From the NCBI GenBank assembly GCA_934394585.1, contig CAKRQU010000032.1, positions 1-11,607 of the forward strand: a stretch of 11,607 bases of DNA, read 5' to 3'. A model generated the notes under the pieces. That model was not told where the DNA came from. It worked only from the letters and a program-made list of their open reading frames with translations, and searched no databases. The translations under genes were made by a program, and so were the position numbers. Every line of letters begins with the position of its first letter. Positions within the stretch are counted from its first letter, which is position 1. Of this stretch, positions 1 through 7,060 are shown one piece after another. This stretch comes from an uncultured Eubacteriales bacterium (GTDB lineage: Bacteria > Bacillota > Clostridia > Oscillospirales > CAG-272).

Positions 1-73
1 GAAGGTACATATCGAGTACGACCTTGTGGGCTATATTCCCGTGGATGAGCTGCTAAAAGCGGAACAGGCATGA
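1..73 (+). CDS. 3' end of an unidentified protein-coding gene (partial)
   Basis: Reading from base 2, an open frame runs off the left edge and ends at TGA 71-73; the last residues read GYIPVDELLKAEQA. Only about 23 codons are visible, so neither family nor function can be named. The frame is supported by being the one that runs open into a stop at a terminator-like hairpin: the last codons and the stop form the 5' arm of the stem at 61-92. The other plus frame checked, from base 1, stops at 46-48. The gene converges on the long minus-strand sigma gene. Confidence 0.55.
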   Translation, partial: KVHIEYDLVGYIPVDELLKAEQA

Positions 74-92
74 CCGAGATCATGCCTGTTCC
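61..92 (+). terminator. Perfect 13-bp hairpin between convergent genes, likely terminator
   Basis: GGAACAGGCATGA (61-73) pairs perfectly with TCATGCCTGTTCC (80-92) around a 6-base loop. The 5' arm contains the last codons and stop of the plus-strand gene. The T-tract is weak on both sides: ATTTGATTTT follows on the plus strand and GCTTTT on the minus strand. Its position between two converging genes suggests it serves both, but the poor U-tracts make efficiency uncertain. Confidence 0.6.
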
Positions 93-144
93 AAGAAATT
101 TGATTTTACTGTCTTACCAGCAGGGAACCTTGCCACCGTCTTTT

Positions 145-1383
145 TTATTTCTTCTTCATTTTCTCGTAATCCGCTCTGTCCTGATTGCCGAGGGCGTTTT
201 TGAACATGACAGTGCCGGTTTCGTCTTCATCGAATGTGTATTCGACAGAGCCGTGCCAGCCGTCGGAAAGAGCGTCTGCTTCATATCTGCGGAAAAGTCC
301 GTCGTCGGTGGGGAAAAATCCCTTGCCCGTACCTTTGTATTCCGTAAGTTGCCATACGGCGCATTTGCCTTCATTACCGTAAGGATGTTCAAAGCGCACG
401 ATGCCGACGCCGTCCGCAAAGAGATATTCGCTTCTGCCGGAGAAATATCCCCACGCCTGAAAATCAAAGCTGACTCGCAGGCAGTTTTCAAATGTGCCCG
501 CAGGCGTCACGACCGTTTCGCCGCCCTTGACATTGAAATTCTTTGTGACATATTTGCCCGATTTTCTTTCGTCGAAATGATAGCCGTCCTGCCATTCATC
601 CGCCCACAGACAGCCTGCCGCATCCTGCAAAATTGTAAAGAAGAAGCTGTAAAGCACCTTGTAGCCGACGCAGCTTCTGCCGCAATCCGACATATCTTTC
701 CATTCAAAGCTGTATTTGCGGAGGTCGTCACAGCTGATTTTGCCTTTCTCTTTTTTAATCGCATCGTATTCAAAGAAATTCCATCTGCCCTTTTCCGTAT
801 AATCCGGATTTTCCGCAGGATCGGTTTCAAAAATGCGGCGCATAACCTTGTTTGCTATGGCAGTGTGCAGCTTCTGCCGCTTTGTTACGGCAAGCTCTTC
901 GGCACGCTTCATCGCACCGCTCACATCGCAGAGAATTTCGTTGTCGGGGGTTATATTCTTGCAGTAACCGTACCTTGCCTCTGCCGTTTTGCCCTCCCAT
1001 GTGTCGTAATAGCCTGTCACAGCCATGAACATCATGTTCGAAAGCGTAGTGGAGCCGGCATCGCATGCGGTAACTTCAAAAATGTTTTCTCTTTCCGTTA
1101 TTCCTGTAGCTTCGCGCTCGGCAAGTGCATATTCCCAGCGATTGCCCGCTTCAAATGGGAGAAGCCCGCCTTTGCCGCTTGTCTTATATGACGAAAGCAC
1201 CCATTCGTATGAGTCATCATGCCTTGTTACGATCTGGCGGACGATGCCGATGCCGTCGCAGAGCCAAGTTTCGCAATGAGTAAGTCCATAGCGCTCGCCA
1301 TCGATAATATATACGGAGCAGTTTTCAAAATGCCCTGCCGGAGTATCGCACGCGCCGTCGTTTTTCAGATATGTGAGCGTAAT
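145..1383 (-). CDS. C-terminal half of the frameshifted ECF-sigma-like protein
   Basis: This frame continues the upstream sigma-factor gene after a -1 shift at the five-base homopolymer at 1383-1387 and ends with TAA at 145-147. It has no stop codon from 1383 to 145, which gives 412 residues. A gene caller would instead start it at GTG 1198-1200 (351 residues), but I see no sign that this is an independent start. Unity with the upstream part is shown by a repeated domain motif. TPAGHFENC followed by WLCDGIGIVR lies just after the shift, upstream of that GTG. TPAGTFENC followed by LFADGVGIVR lies near the C-terminus. A stretch reading LPFEAGNRWEY sits between them. From memory, such PAGTF...GVGIV patterns occur in beta-rich domains of bacterial lipoproteins and other uncharacterised proteins. 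No signal peptide or membrane segment is seen. Function is unknown; a regulatory or sensing extension of the sigma factor is an inference. Confidence 0.75.
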   Translation of the reverse strand: MTLTYLKNDGACDTPAGHFENCSVYIIDGERYGLTHCETWLCDGIGIVRQIVTRHDDSYEWVLSSYKTSGKGGLLPFEAGNRWEYALAEREATGITERENIFEVTACDAGSTTLSNMMFMAVTGYYDTWEGKTAEARYGYCKNITPDNEILCDVSGAMKRAEELAVTKRQKLHTAIANKVMRRIFETDPAENPDYTEKGRWNFFEYDAIKKEKGKISCDDLRKYSFEWKDMSDCGRSCVGYKVLYSFFFTILQDAAGCLWADEWQDGYHFDERKSGKYVTKNFNVKGGETVVTPAGTFENCLRVSFDFQAWGYFSGRSEYLFADGVGIVRFEHPYGNEGKCAVWQLTEYKGTGKGFFPTDDGLFRRYEADALSDGWHGSVEYTFDEDETGTVMFKNALGNQDRADYEKMKKK

Positions 1384-2693
1384 TTTTCGTCCGACGATGT
1401 GACCGTGTCGCCTGTTTTCATGCTCTCGTCAAGTATCAAACCGTCGCAGCGGGACATATTCCAGAAAAGAGCGCCCTCGGCAGAGTATGCGCAATAGCCG
1501 TATCCGGGCAGCTGCCATAAATATAACTTGCCATCGATTTTTTTATAAACCTCGCCCGAAACATCGGGATTGTAACGGATGACATCAGGATTTTTTTCGG
1601 CGGCGATAGAGCGCTTTTCTCCCTCGATGGCAGATTTTGCATTTGCATAATATACGTCCGAGGGCGTGAGGATATCCATCACCTGCTCATAGCAACGTAT
1701 AGCTTCCTCGTATTCCTTTTTCTCGCGGTATTCATATCCGAGCCAGAACCATACGTAAGCCAGCGTTTTCGGATAGCCGCCCTCGCGGTAATAAGGTATC
1801 TGCGTTTCACGCATAAATCTGATTTTTTCCTCGCCGGAATATTTTTCACGTTCCACGTATGCGACCGTTGTCATAACGTCATCGTTATGACCGTCCTCGG
1901 CGGATTTTTTTATTCTCTCAAAAACCTCTTTATTCTTTTCTCCGGGAAGCCACCAATATCCGCGAAGAAGAGTATCAGCGAGCATAGAACTTTTTTCTTT
2001 TGAATCTTCAAGCGCCTCGACATTTGCAAGAACGGCGCGATATTCTTCTTCAAAGCCGGTCTTGTCGTTTTTGAGCTGCCACAGCTTGAGCGCCTCGACC
2101 TGACGCATGACGCGGGAAACGAGGCTTTCGTTTTCGTCGTATGTTTTCTCCATAATTCCGTAACCCTTTCTCAGTTGTTTTCTCCCCTCCGAAAGGCGCC
2201 ACTTGACAGTCCCGACGGGAATGGACAATATCTCCGCTATTTCCGCGACGGATTTTCCTTCGAAATAATGCAGACGGACGGTTTCTCTTATCTTTTCACT
2301 GAGCAAATCGACCGAACGACGGACATTTTCAAGGTCATCTTCGGCAAAAGGTTCATCCTCTTCGGCAGGTTCAAAGCCGTCAAGCGTGTCAAGACTGATG
2401 TCCGGAATTGCCGCGCGATAATGCCTTTCAAGCGTTCTTGCGCAGTTTTTCGCAAACGAACAGACCCATGCGCCGAATTTTGAAGCGTCGCGAAGCTCAC
2501 AGAGATTCATCCATGCGGAAACAAACGCGTCCTGAGAAGCGTCCTCCGCGGAAAATCTGTTTTTAGTCACTTTATAAGCCGTCCCCATCACCGCGCGCTG
2601 ATGACGGGTAACAAGCGCTTCGTATGCGCTTTCATCTCCGAGGAGCGTGAGCTCTACGAGAGCTTCGTCTGTTTTGTCAAAATGATTATTCAT
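1365..2693 (-). CDS. ECF-type sigma factor with TPR-like extension, 5' part of frameshifted gene
   Basis: This is a sigma-70 family protein of extracytoplasmic-function type, which would direct RNA polymerase to a set of promoters. Sigma region 2 spans about residues 20-90 (SAEDASQDAFVSAWMNL is the typical core). Sigma region 4 spans about 130-178, with the helix-turn-helix KSVAEIAEILSIPVGTVKWRL. After it comes a charged helical part with a TPR-like stretch at about 308-342 (KEYEEAIRCYEQVMDIL). ATG 2691-2693 is chosen because AAAGGA lies 6 bases upstream and a promoter at 2788-2816 would exclude the longer frame beginning at 2816. The reading frame stops at 1365-1367 after 442 residues, five residues past the frameshift. 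No anti-sigma factor gene lies beside it. ECF groups with C-terminal extensions are known, and in some the extension controls activity; that this one does so is inference. It may be a pseudogene, a frameshifted gene or carry a sequencing error. Confidence 0.85.
   Translation of the reverse strand: MNNHFDKTDEALVELTLLGDESAYEALVTRHQRAVMGTAYKVTKNRFSAEDASQDAFVSAWMNLCELRDASKFGAWVCSFAKNCARTLERHYRAAIPDISLDTLDGFEPAEEDEPFAEDDLENVRRSVDLLSEKIRETVRLHYFEGKSVAEIAEILSIPVGTVKWRLSEGRKQLRKGYGIMEKTYDENESLVSRVMRQVEALKLWQLKNDKTGFEEEYRAVLANVEALEDSKEKSSMLADTLLRGYWWLPGEKNKEVFERIKKSAEDGHNDDVMTTVAYVEREKYSGEEKIRFMRETQIPYYREGGYPKTLAYVWFWLGYEYREKKEYEEAIRCYEQVMDILTPSDVYYANAKSAIEGEKRSIAAEKNPDVIRYNPDVSGEVYKKIDGKLYLWQLPGYGYCAYSAEGALFWNMSRCDGLILDESMKTGDTVTSSDEKLRSHI
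1380..1388 (-). other. Frameshift site in the ECF-sigma-like gene
   Basis: On the minus strand the sequence is GAAAAATTA, read GAA AAA TTA in the sigma frame, which then stops at 1365. Slipping back one base at the Lys AAA codon, or adding one A, gives GAA AAA ATT and opens 412 further codons. It is not a standard X XXY YYZ -1 slippery heptamer, though a single AAA tRNA could re-pair after slipping. An indel, either real or from sequencing, in the five-base run is the simplest explanation. Confidence 0.75.
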
Positions 2694-2699
2694 AAAGCG

Positions 2700-2705
2700 T
2701 CCTTT
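2700..2705 (-). promoter_or_regulatory. Ribosome-binding site of the sigma gene
   Basis: AAAGGA on the minus strand lies 6 bases before ATG 2691-2693 and decides that start over upstream in-frame codons. The same AAAGGA at the same spacing precedes the ABC ATPase gene at 9328. Confidence 0.75.
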
Positions 2706-2787
2706 CGTTTTTTGTGGGGGTTCGCCTATAAGTGCGCAAAATGCGGGAAAAGGTTGGGCGGACAAAAAAATATTTTTTATCATGTAT

Positions 2788-2816
2788 ATTTTACCGCGCT
2801 TTTGCCGTATTTTCAA
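2788..2816 (-). promoter_or_regulatory. SigA-type promoter of the ECF-sigma-like gene
   Basis: On the minus strand, TTGAAA (2811-2816) is followed by exactly 17 bases and TAAAAT (2788-2793). Expected transcription start is near 2781, which gives a leader of roughly 88 bases. The housekeeping-type boxes suggest it is not read mainly by an ECF sigma factor. Confidence 0.6.
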
Positions 2817-2880
2817 TATGTTTTGAAAATATACAGAGGAAAGCGGGAATGTGTACGGAATTTTTCGAAAATGAAAATTT

Positions 2881-2897
2881 ATTTATGAAACATAAAT
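2881..2897. promoter_or_regulatory. Palindrome upstream of ftsH promoter, candidate operator
   Basis: ATTTATG (2881-2887) and CATAAAT (2891-2897) form a perfect 7-bp inverted repeat with a 3-base AAA spacer, ending 6 bases before the ftsH -35 box. It does not match the HrcA (CIRCE) or CtsR operator consensus. It lies in A/T-rich DNA, so chance is possible. Confidence 0.35.
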
Positions 2898-2903
2898 TTG
2901 CGA

Positions 2904-2932
2904 TTGCATTTGCTTTTTTATAATGATATAAT
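2904..2932 (+). promoter_or_regulatory. Promoter of ftsH
   Basis: TTGCAT (2904-2909), 17 bases and a perfect TATAAT (2927-2932) form a SigA-type promoter. A second TATAAT at 2919-2924 overlaps closely, but its -35 is poor. The leader would be about 45-50 bases and includes the AAGGAG ribosome-binding site at 2972-2977. Confidence 0.65.
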
Positions 2933-2985
2933 ATAAAAAAACAAAAAATAAGTCGCACAAGGAAGAAAAACAAGGAGAAAACAAT

Positions 2986-4803
2986 ATGAAAGAAGTAAAA
3001 TCACCGAAAAAACCTCTTATTTTTTACTATGCCATAGTTTTGCTCGTTATATTGATTTTCAATATGGTGGTATCGCCGCTGCTCATGAATGCCAAAGTAA
3101 AAGAAGTGGACTACGGCACATTCATGAAAATGATAGAAGAAAAAAATATCGGCAAAGTGCAGGTAGGCAGCTCGGAAATAGTTTTTACCGATAAAGAAGG
3201 CACACAGATATATACGACGGGCGTGATGAACGACCCCAATCTGACGGAAAGACTTTACAATTCCGGCGCGACATTTGCCCAGAATATAGAAAAAACCATG
3301 TCGCCGCTGCTCAGCTTTTTCATCACGTTTATTTTGCCCGTGGCAGTATTCGCTCTGCTCGGGCAGTATCTGGCAAAGAAAATGATGTCGCAGGCGGGCG
3401 GTCCGAATGCTTTGTCTTTCGGCAAAAGCAATGCGAAAATATATGTGCCCTCTACCGACGGCATAAAATTTGCCGATGTGGCGGGCGAGGATGAGGCGAA
3501 GGAAAGCCTGACGGAAATAGTGGATTATCTGCATAATCCGAGAAAATATTCCGATGTCGGCGCATCCATGCCGAAAGGCGTGCTTCTCGTAGGCCCTCCC
3601 GGAACAGGTAAAACCATGCTGGCAAAAGCCGTGGCAGGCGAGGCGGAAGTGCCTTTCTTCTCCATGTCCGGCTCGGAATTTGTGGAAATGTTTGTCGGTA
3701 TGGGCGCTTCCAAAGTGCGCGATCTTTTCAGGCAGGCAAAGGAAAAAGCACCCTGCATAGTATTTATAGATGAAATAGATGCCATAGGCAAAAAGCGCGA
3801 CGGACAGCTCGGCGGCAATGATGAAAGAGAGCAGACGCTCAATCAGCTTCTCACGGAAATGGACGGTTTCGAGGGCAATAACGGTGTTATCATCCTTGCG
3901 GCAACAAACCGCCCCGAATCGCTCGATCCCGCGCTGACACGTCCCGGACGTTTTGACCGCCGCGTGCCCGTGGAGCTTCCGGATCTTGCGGGACGCGAAG
4001 CCATATTGAAAGTTCATGCAAAGAAAATTAAAACCGCGCCCGATGTCGATTTCCGTACGATAGCGCGTATGGCGGCGGGTACATCCGGTGCGGAGCTGGC
4101 AAATATCATAAACGAAGCCGCGCTCCGCGCGGTGCGCAACGGTCGCAGCGTGGTGGAGGAATCCGATCTCGAAGAGAGCATAGAAGTGGTAATAGCGGGT
4201 TATCAGAAGAAAAACGCCATCATGACGGATGCGGAGAAAAAAGTCGTGGCTTATCATGAAGTGGGTCACGCGCTCGTCACCGCTTTGCAGATGGCATCCG
4301 CTCCCGTGCAGAAAATAACCATAATTCCGCGTACATCCGGCGCACTCGGCTATACCATGCAGGTAGAGCAGAATGACAAAGTGCTGATGACGAAAAAAGA
4401 GTTGGAAAACAAAATAGCCACGCTGACGGGCGGACGCGCCGCAGAGGAAATAGTTTTCGGCGAGATAACCACAGGCGCCTCCAACGATATAGAGCAGGCC
4501 ACAAAGCTGGCACGCGCCATGATAACACGTTACGGCATGTCGGATGAATTCGATATGGTGGCTATGGAAACGGTGAATAATCAGTATCTCGGCGGAGATA
4601 CATCGCTTTCATGTTCTGCCGATACGCAAAAGGAAATAGACAAAAAAGTTGTCGAAACGATAAAGGCGCAGCACGAAAAGGCAAAAGCGCTTCTCGCGGA
4701 AAACAGAGCAAAGCTTGATGAGCTGGCGGGATATCTCTATGAAAAGGAAACCATCACGGGAAGCGAATTTATGAAAATTTTAAACGGAGAGGAAAACGTA
4801 TAA
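2986..4803 (+). CDS. ftsH: ATP-dependent zinc metalloprotease FtsH
   Basis: FtsH is a membrane-anchored hexameric AAA+ protease. It extracts and degrades damaged or unassembled membrane proteins and some short-lived regulators. The 605 residues show two membrane segments (about 10-34 and 106-128) flanking the small extracytoplasmic domain. They are followed by Walker A GPPGTGKT (203-210), the pore loop MFVGMG (235-240), Walker B CIVFIDEID (257-265) and the second region of homology with TRPGRFDRR (318-326). The zinc site is HEVGH (424-428), with a likely third ligand at Asp501 in GASNDIEQAT. All key residues are present. The C-terminal tail is short compared with the 644-residue E. coli protein. 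AAGGAG at 2972-2977 lies 8 bases before the ATG. The gene stands alone, between its own promoter and its own terminator, rather than next to tilS/hpt as in many Firmicutes. Confidence 0.97.
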   Translation: MKEVKSPKKPLIFYYAIVLLVILIFNMVVSPLLMNAKVKEVDYGTFMKMIEEKNIGKVQVGSSEIVFTDKEGTQIYTTGVMNDPNLTERLYNSGATFAQNIEKTMSPLLSFFITFILPVAVFALLGQYLAKKMMSQAGGPNALSFGKSNAKIYVPSTDGIKFADVAGEDEAKESLTEIVDYLHNPRKYSDVGASMPKGVLLVGPPGTGKTMLAKAVAGEAEVPFFSMSGSEFVEMFVGMGASKVRDLFRQAKEKAPCIVFIDEIDAIGKKRDGQLGGNDEREQTLNQLLTEMDGFEGNNGVIILAATNRPESLDPALTRPGRFDRRVPVELPDLAGREAILKVHAKKIKTAPDVDFRTIARMAAGTSGAELANIINEAALRAVRNGRSVVEESDLEESIEVVIAGYQKKNAIMTDAEKKVVAYHEVGHALVTALQMASAPVQKITIIPRTSGALGYTMQVEQNDKVLMTKKELENKIATLTGGRAAEEIVFGEITTGASNDIEQATKLARAMITRYGMSDEFDMVAMETVNNQYLGGDTSLSCSADTQKEIDKKVVETIKAQHEKAKALLAENRAKLDELAGYLYEKETITGSEFMKILNGEENV

Positions 4804-4813
4804 AGTTTTCGCA

Positions 4814-4843
4814 AAAAAAGAGTCGCGGGGGCGGCTCTTTTTT
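4814..4843 (+). terminator. Rho-independent terminator of ftsH
   Basis: AAAAAAGAGTCGC (4814-4826) pairs with GCGGCTCTTTTTT (4831-4843) around GGGG, with one G-U pair. The stem ends in a T-tract and begins 10 bases after the ftsH stop. Confidence 0.9.
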
Positions 4844-4862
4844 GTAAAAATATGCATTTGTA

Positions 4863-4891
4863 TTGAAAAGTCCGTGCTTTTATGCTATAAT
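4863..4891 (+). promoter_or_regulatory. Promoter of the GH3 glycosidase gene
   Basis: TTGAAA (4863-4868), 17 bases and TATAAT (4886-4891), with a TG two bases before the -10 (extended -10, TGCTATAAT). Transcription would start near 4898, leaving a leader of about 30 bases. This rules out the upstream in-frame ATG at 4874, which lies inside the promoter spacer. Confidence 0.8.
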
Positions 4892-4913
4892 CCGAATATA
4901 AATAAAGTTTTAC

Positions 4914-4918
4914 GGAGA
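4914..4918 (+). promoter_or_regulatory. Ribosome-binding site of the GH3 gene
   Basis: GGAGA lies 9 bases before ATG 4928. It supports that start instead of the longer reading frame from 4874. Confidence 0.65.
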
Positions 4919-4927
4919 ATCGCGAAT

Positions 4928-7030
4928 ATGGATTTTGAAAGTGCCGAACTTAATGCAAAAAAACTCGTGGCAAAAATGACTGTGGAAGAAAAAGCGTCGC
5001 AGCTTTTGTACAATTCGCCTGCTATAGAGCGTCTTGGCATTCATGCTTACAACTGGTGGAATGAAAGCTCGCATGGAGTGGCGCGATGCGGGACGGCTAC
5101 GGTTTTTCCGCATTCCATAGGGATGGCGGCTACTTTTGATCCTGAGCTTGTGCATGATGTGGCTGACGTGATATCCACAGAGGCGCGGATAAAATACAAT
5201 CAGCACGAAGATTACCGCGATTACGATATATATAAAGGGCTTACTTTCTGGGCGCCGAATATAAATATATTCCGCGATCCGCGATGGGGCAGAGGGCAGG
5301 AAACACTCGGCGAGGATCCTTTCCTTACTGCCGCGCTCGCCACGGCTTATATAAGCGGAATACAGGGCGACGGTGAATTTCTGAAAGCCGCCGCATGTGT
5401 AAAGCATTTTGTCGCGCATTCGGGACCGGAGGGTTTGCGCCACGGCTTTGATGCAAGGGTTGATATGCATGATTTTTACGAAACATATCTTCCGGCATTT
5501 GAAAAAACGGTGAAAAGCGGCGTGGCAGGCGTGATGGGCGCATACAACAGAGTGAATGGCGAGGCTTGCTGTGCAAGTCACGCATTGCTCACGGATATTT
5601 TGCGTCGTGATTGGAATTTTCGCGGATATATCACATCGGATTGCGGTGCGCTCCGCGATATCGTAACGGGGCATAAACTGGCAGGGACAAATGAAGAAGC
5701 GGCGGCGATGGCGCTTCTTTCCGGATGCGATCTGAATTGCGGCGATGTTTACTCTGCACTTATTGATGCTTATGAAAGCGATCTTATAACAGATGATGAT
5801 ATAACGCGGGCGGCGGAGCGCCTTTATACGATACGTTTTCTTCTCGGAGAATTTGAAAATATCCGCCCGTGGTCAGATATTCCTTATGATCTTCTCGATT
5901 GCAAAGAGCACAGAAAGCTGAATCTGAAAACAGCTGAAGAAAGCATTGTTTTGCTGAAAAACGAAAATGATTTTCTGCCGCTCGTTAATAATGCCGAAAA
6001 GATAGCCGTGATCGGTCCGAATGCGATTTCCGTCGCAGCGCTTGAGGGAAATTATTACGGTTACGCTTCCGAATATATCACGATGGCGGACGGGATGAGA
6101 CGCGAATTTCCCGATTCCGAGATAAAAGTGGAGCGCGGATGCAGACTCACCACAGAAAAGCTTTGTGATTGGAACGGTTTTTCAAATATGTACAGCGACG
6201 CTGTTGCCGCGGCAAAAAATGCCGATATCACCGTGCTTTGCCTGGGACTGGACTGTACTGCGGAGGGAGAGGAGATAAGCGGAGCCGAAAACGATTATCT
6301 TGAGCGTGGCGACAGAAAATCGCTTTTTCTCCCGAAACCTCAGCAAAAGCTCGCCGAAGCTGTTTGCGATGTCTGCGAGAATGTAATAGTTGTATTGCTT
6401 TGCGGCGGCTCGATGGATGTCGGAGAAAAAGTAAGAAACCATGCAAAAGCTATATTATGCGGCTGGTATCCCGGTGCGCTCGGCGGTCTTGCCATAGCCC
6501 GCGTAATATCGGGAAAAGCTTGCCCATGCGGCAGATTGCCGATAACGGTATATCGTGGGGATGATATTTTGCCGGATATCACGGACTATTCCATGGCGGA
6601 CAGAACATACAGATATATGAAATCGACGCCGCTTTATCCTTTCGGATACGGGCTTTCTTATACATCGTTTCAATATGAAAACGCAAAGATAACCGATATA
6701 AATGACGAGAGCATCACCGTTTCGGTCACGGTAAAAAATATCGGAAAGTGTGACGGCAGGGAGAAAATACAGCTTTATGCTTCATACGGCGACAGCACGG
6801 CACGTACTCCGAAATATCAGCTGTGTGCTTTGGCTTCGGCAAAAATACCCGCGGGTGAGGAAAGCGAAATATGTCTTTGCGCGGATCGCTATTGGATAAA
6901 AGCAGTTACCGACGACGGCAAAAGAAAAGAGCCGGACGGTCCGGTTACGCTTTATATATGCGGGCATCAGCCCGACGGCGAAAGCCGGAGGCTGACGGGA
7001 ACCGCGCCTATCGAAATAAAGATAAAATAA
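4928..7030 (+). CDS. Glycoside hydrolase family 3 beta-glucosidase/beta-xylosidase
   Basis: GH3 enzymes release terminal beta-linked sugars from oligosaccharides with retention of configuration. The 700-residue protein has the usual three parts. The N-terminal TIM-barrel domain carries NWWNESSHGVA (42-52), RDPRWGRGQETLGEDPF (116-132), KHF (159-161) and the nucleophile Asp238 in YITSDCGA. The C-terminal alpha/beta domain starts at about 340 and holds AEGEEI (445-450) and RGDRKSLFLPKPQQ (460-473), where the acid/base Glu is expected. A fibronectin-III-like domain covers about 585-700. No signal peptide is present, so it likely acts in the cytoplasm on imported oligosaccharides. The WWNE..HGVA and GRGQETLGEDP patterns fit the beta-xylosidase/beta-glucosidase branch; which sugar it uses cannot be read from the sequence. 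It is monocistronic, with its own promoter and terminator, and no sugar transporter or regulator gene is adjacent. Confidence 0.93.
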   Translation: MDFESAELNAKKLVAKMTVEEKASQLLYNSPAIERLGIHAYNWWNESSHGVARCGTATVFPHSIGMAATFDPELVHDVADVISTEARIKYNQHEDYRDYDIYKGLTFWAPNINIFRDPRWGRGQETLGEDPFLTAALATAYISGIQGDGEFLKAAACVKHFVAHSGPEGLRHGFDARVDMHDFYETYLPAFEKTVKSGVAGVMGAYNRVNGEACCASHALLTDILRRDWNFRGYITSDCGALRDIVTGHKLAGTNEEAAAMALLSGCDLNCGDVYSALIDAYESDLITDDDITRAAERLYTIRFLLGEFENIRPWSDIPYDLLDCKEHRKLNLKTAEESIVLLKNENDFLPLVNNAEKIAVIGPNAISVAALEGNYYGYASEYITMADGMRREFPDSEIKVERGCRLTTEKLCDWNGFSNMYSDAVAAAKNADITVLCLGLDCTAEGEEISGAENDYLERGDRKSLFLPKPQQKLAEAVCDVCENVIVVLLCGGSMDVGEKVRNHAKAILCGWYPGALGGLAIARVISGKACPCGRLPITVYRGDDILPDITDYSMADRTYRYMKSTPLYPFGYGLSYTSFQYENAKITDINDESITVSVTVKNIGKCDGREKIQLYASYGDSTARTPKYQLCALASAKIPAGEESEICLCADRYWIKAVTDDGKRKEPDGPVTLYICGHQPDGESRRLTGTAPIEIKIK

Positions 7031-7060
7031 AAAAGGAGCCGCGGGAGCGGCTCTTTTTTT
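7031..7060. terminator. Bidirectional terminator between GH3 gene and the ABC operon
   Basis: GAGCCGC (7036-7042) pairs perfectly with GCGGCTC (7047-7053) around GGGA. Seven T follow on the plus strand, and on the minus strand the same stem is followed by CTTTTT. It begins directly after the GH3 stop, and the minus-strand operon's stop codon (7060-7062) overlaps its T-tract, so it can serve both convergent units. It resembles the ftsH terminator closely. Confidence 0.9.

Noticed and set aside
70..1191. A 373-residue plus-strand open frame opposite the sigma-gene extension.
   Set aside because: It starts inside the terminator stem, and the minus-strand frame carries recognisable repeated motifs, so this is a shadow.
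1380..1388. Programmed -1 ribosomal frameshifting.
   Set aside because: GAAAAATTA is not a standard slippery heptamer (no X XXY YYZ fit). Single-codon slippage remains possible but is less likely than an indel, so it is not claimed.
3001..4269. A 422-residue open frame on the minus strand inside ftsH.
   Set aside because: It is an antisense shadow of a clear ftsH gene; its composition (many His, Phe, Arg) is typical of such shadows and no start signal is seen.
4874..4927. N-terminal extension of the GH3 enzyme from ATG 4874.
   Set aside because: That codon lies within the -35/-10 spacer of a strong extended -10 promoter, and a ribosome-binding site precedes ATG 4928.
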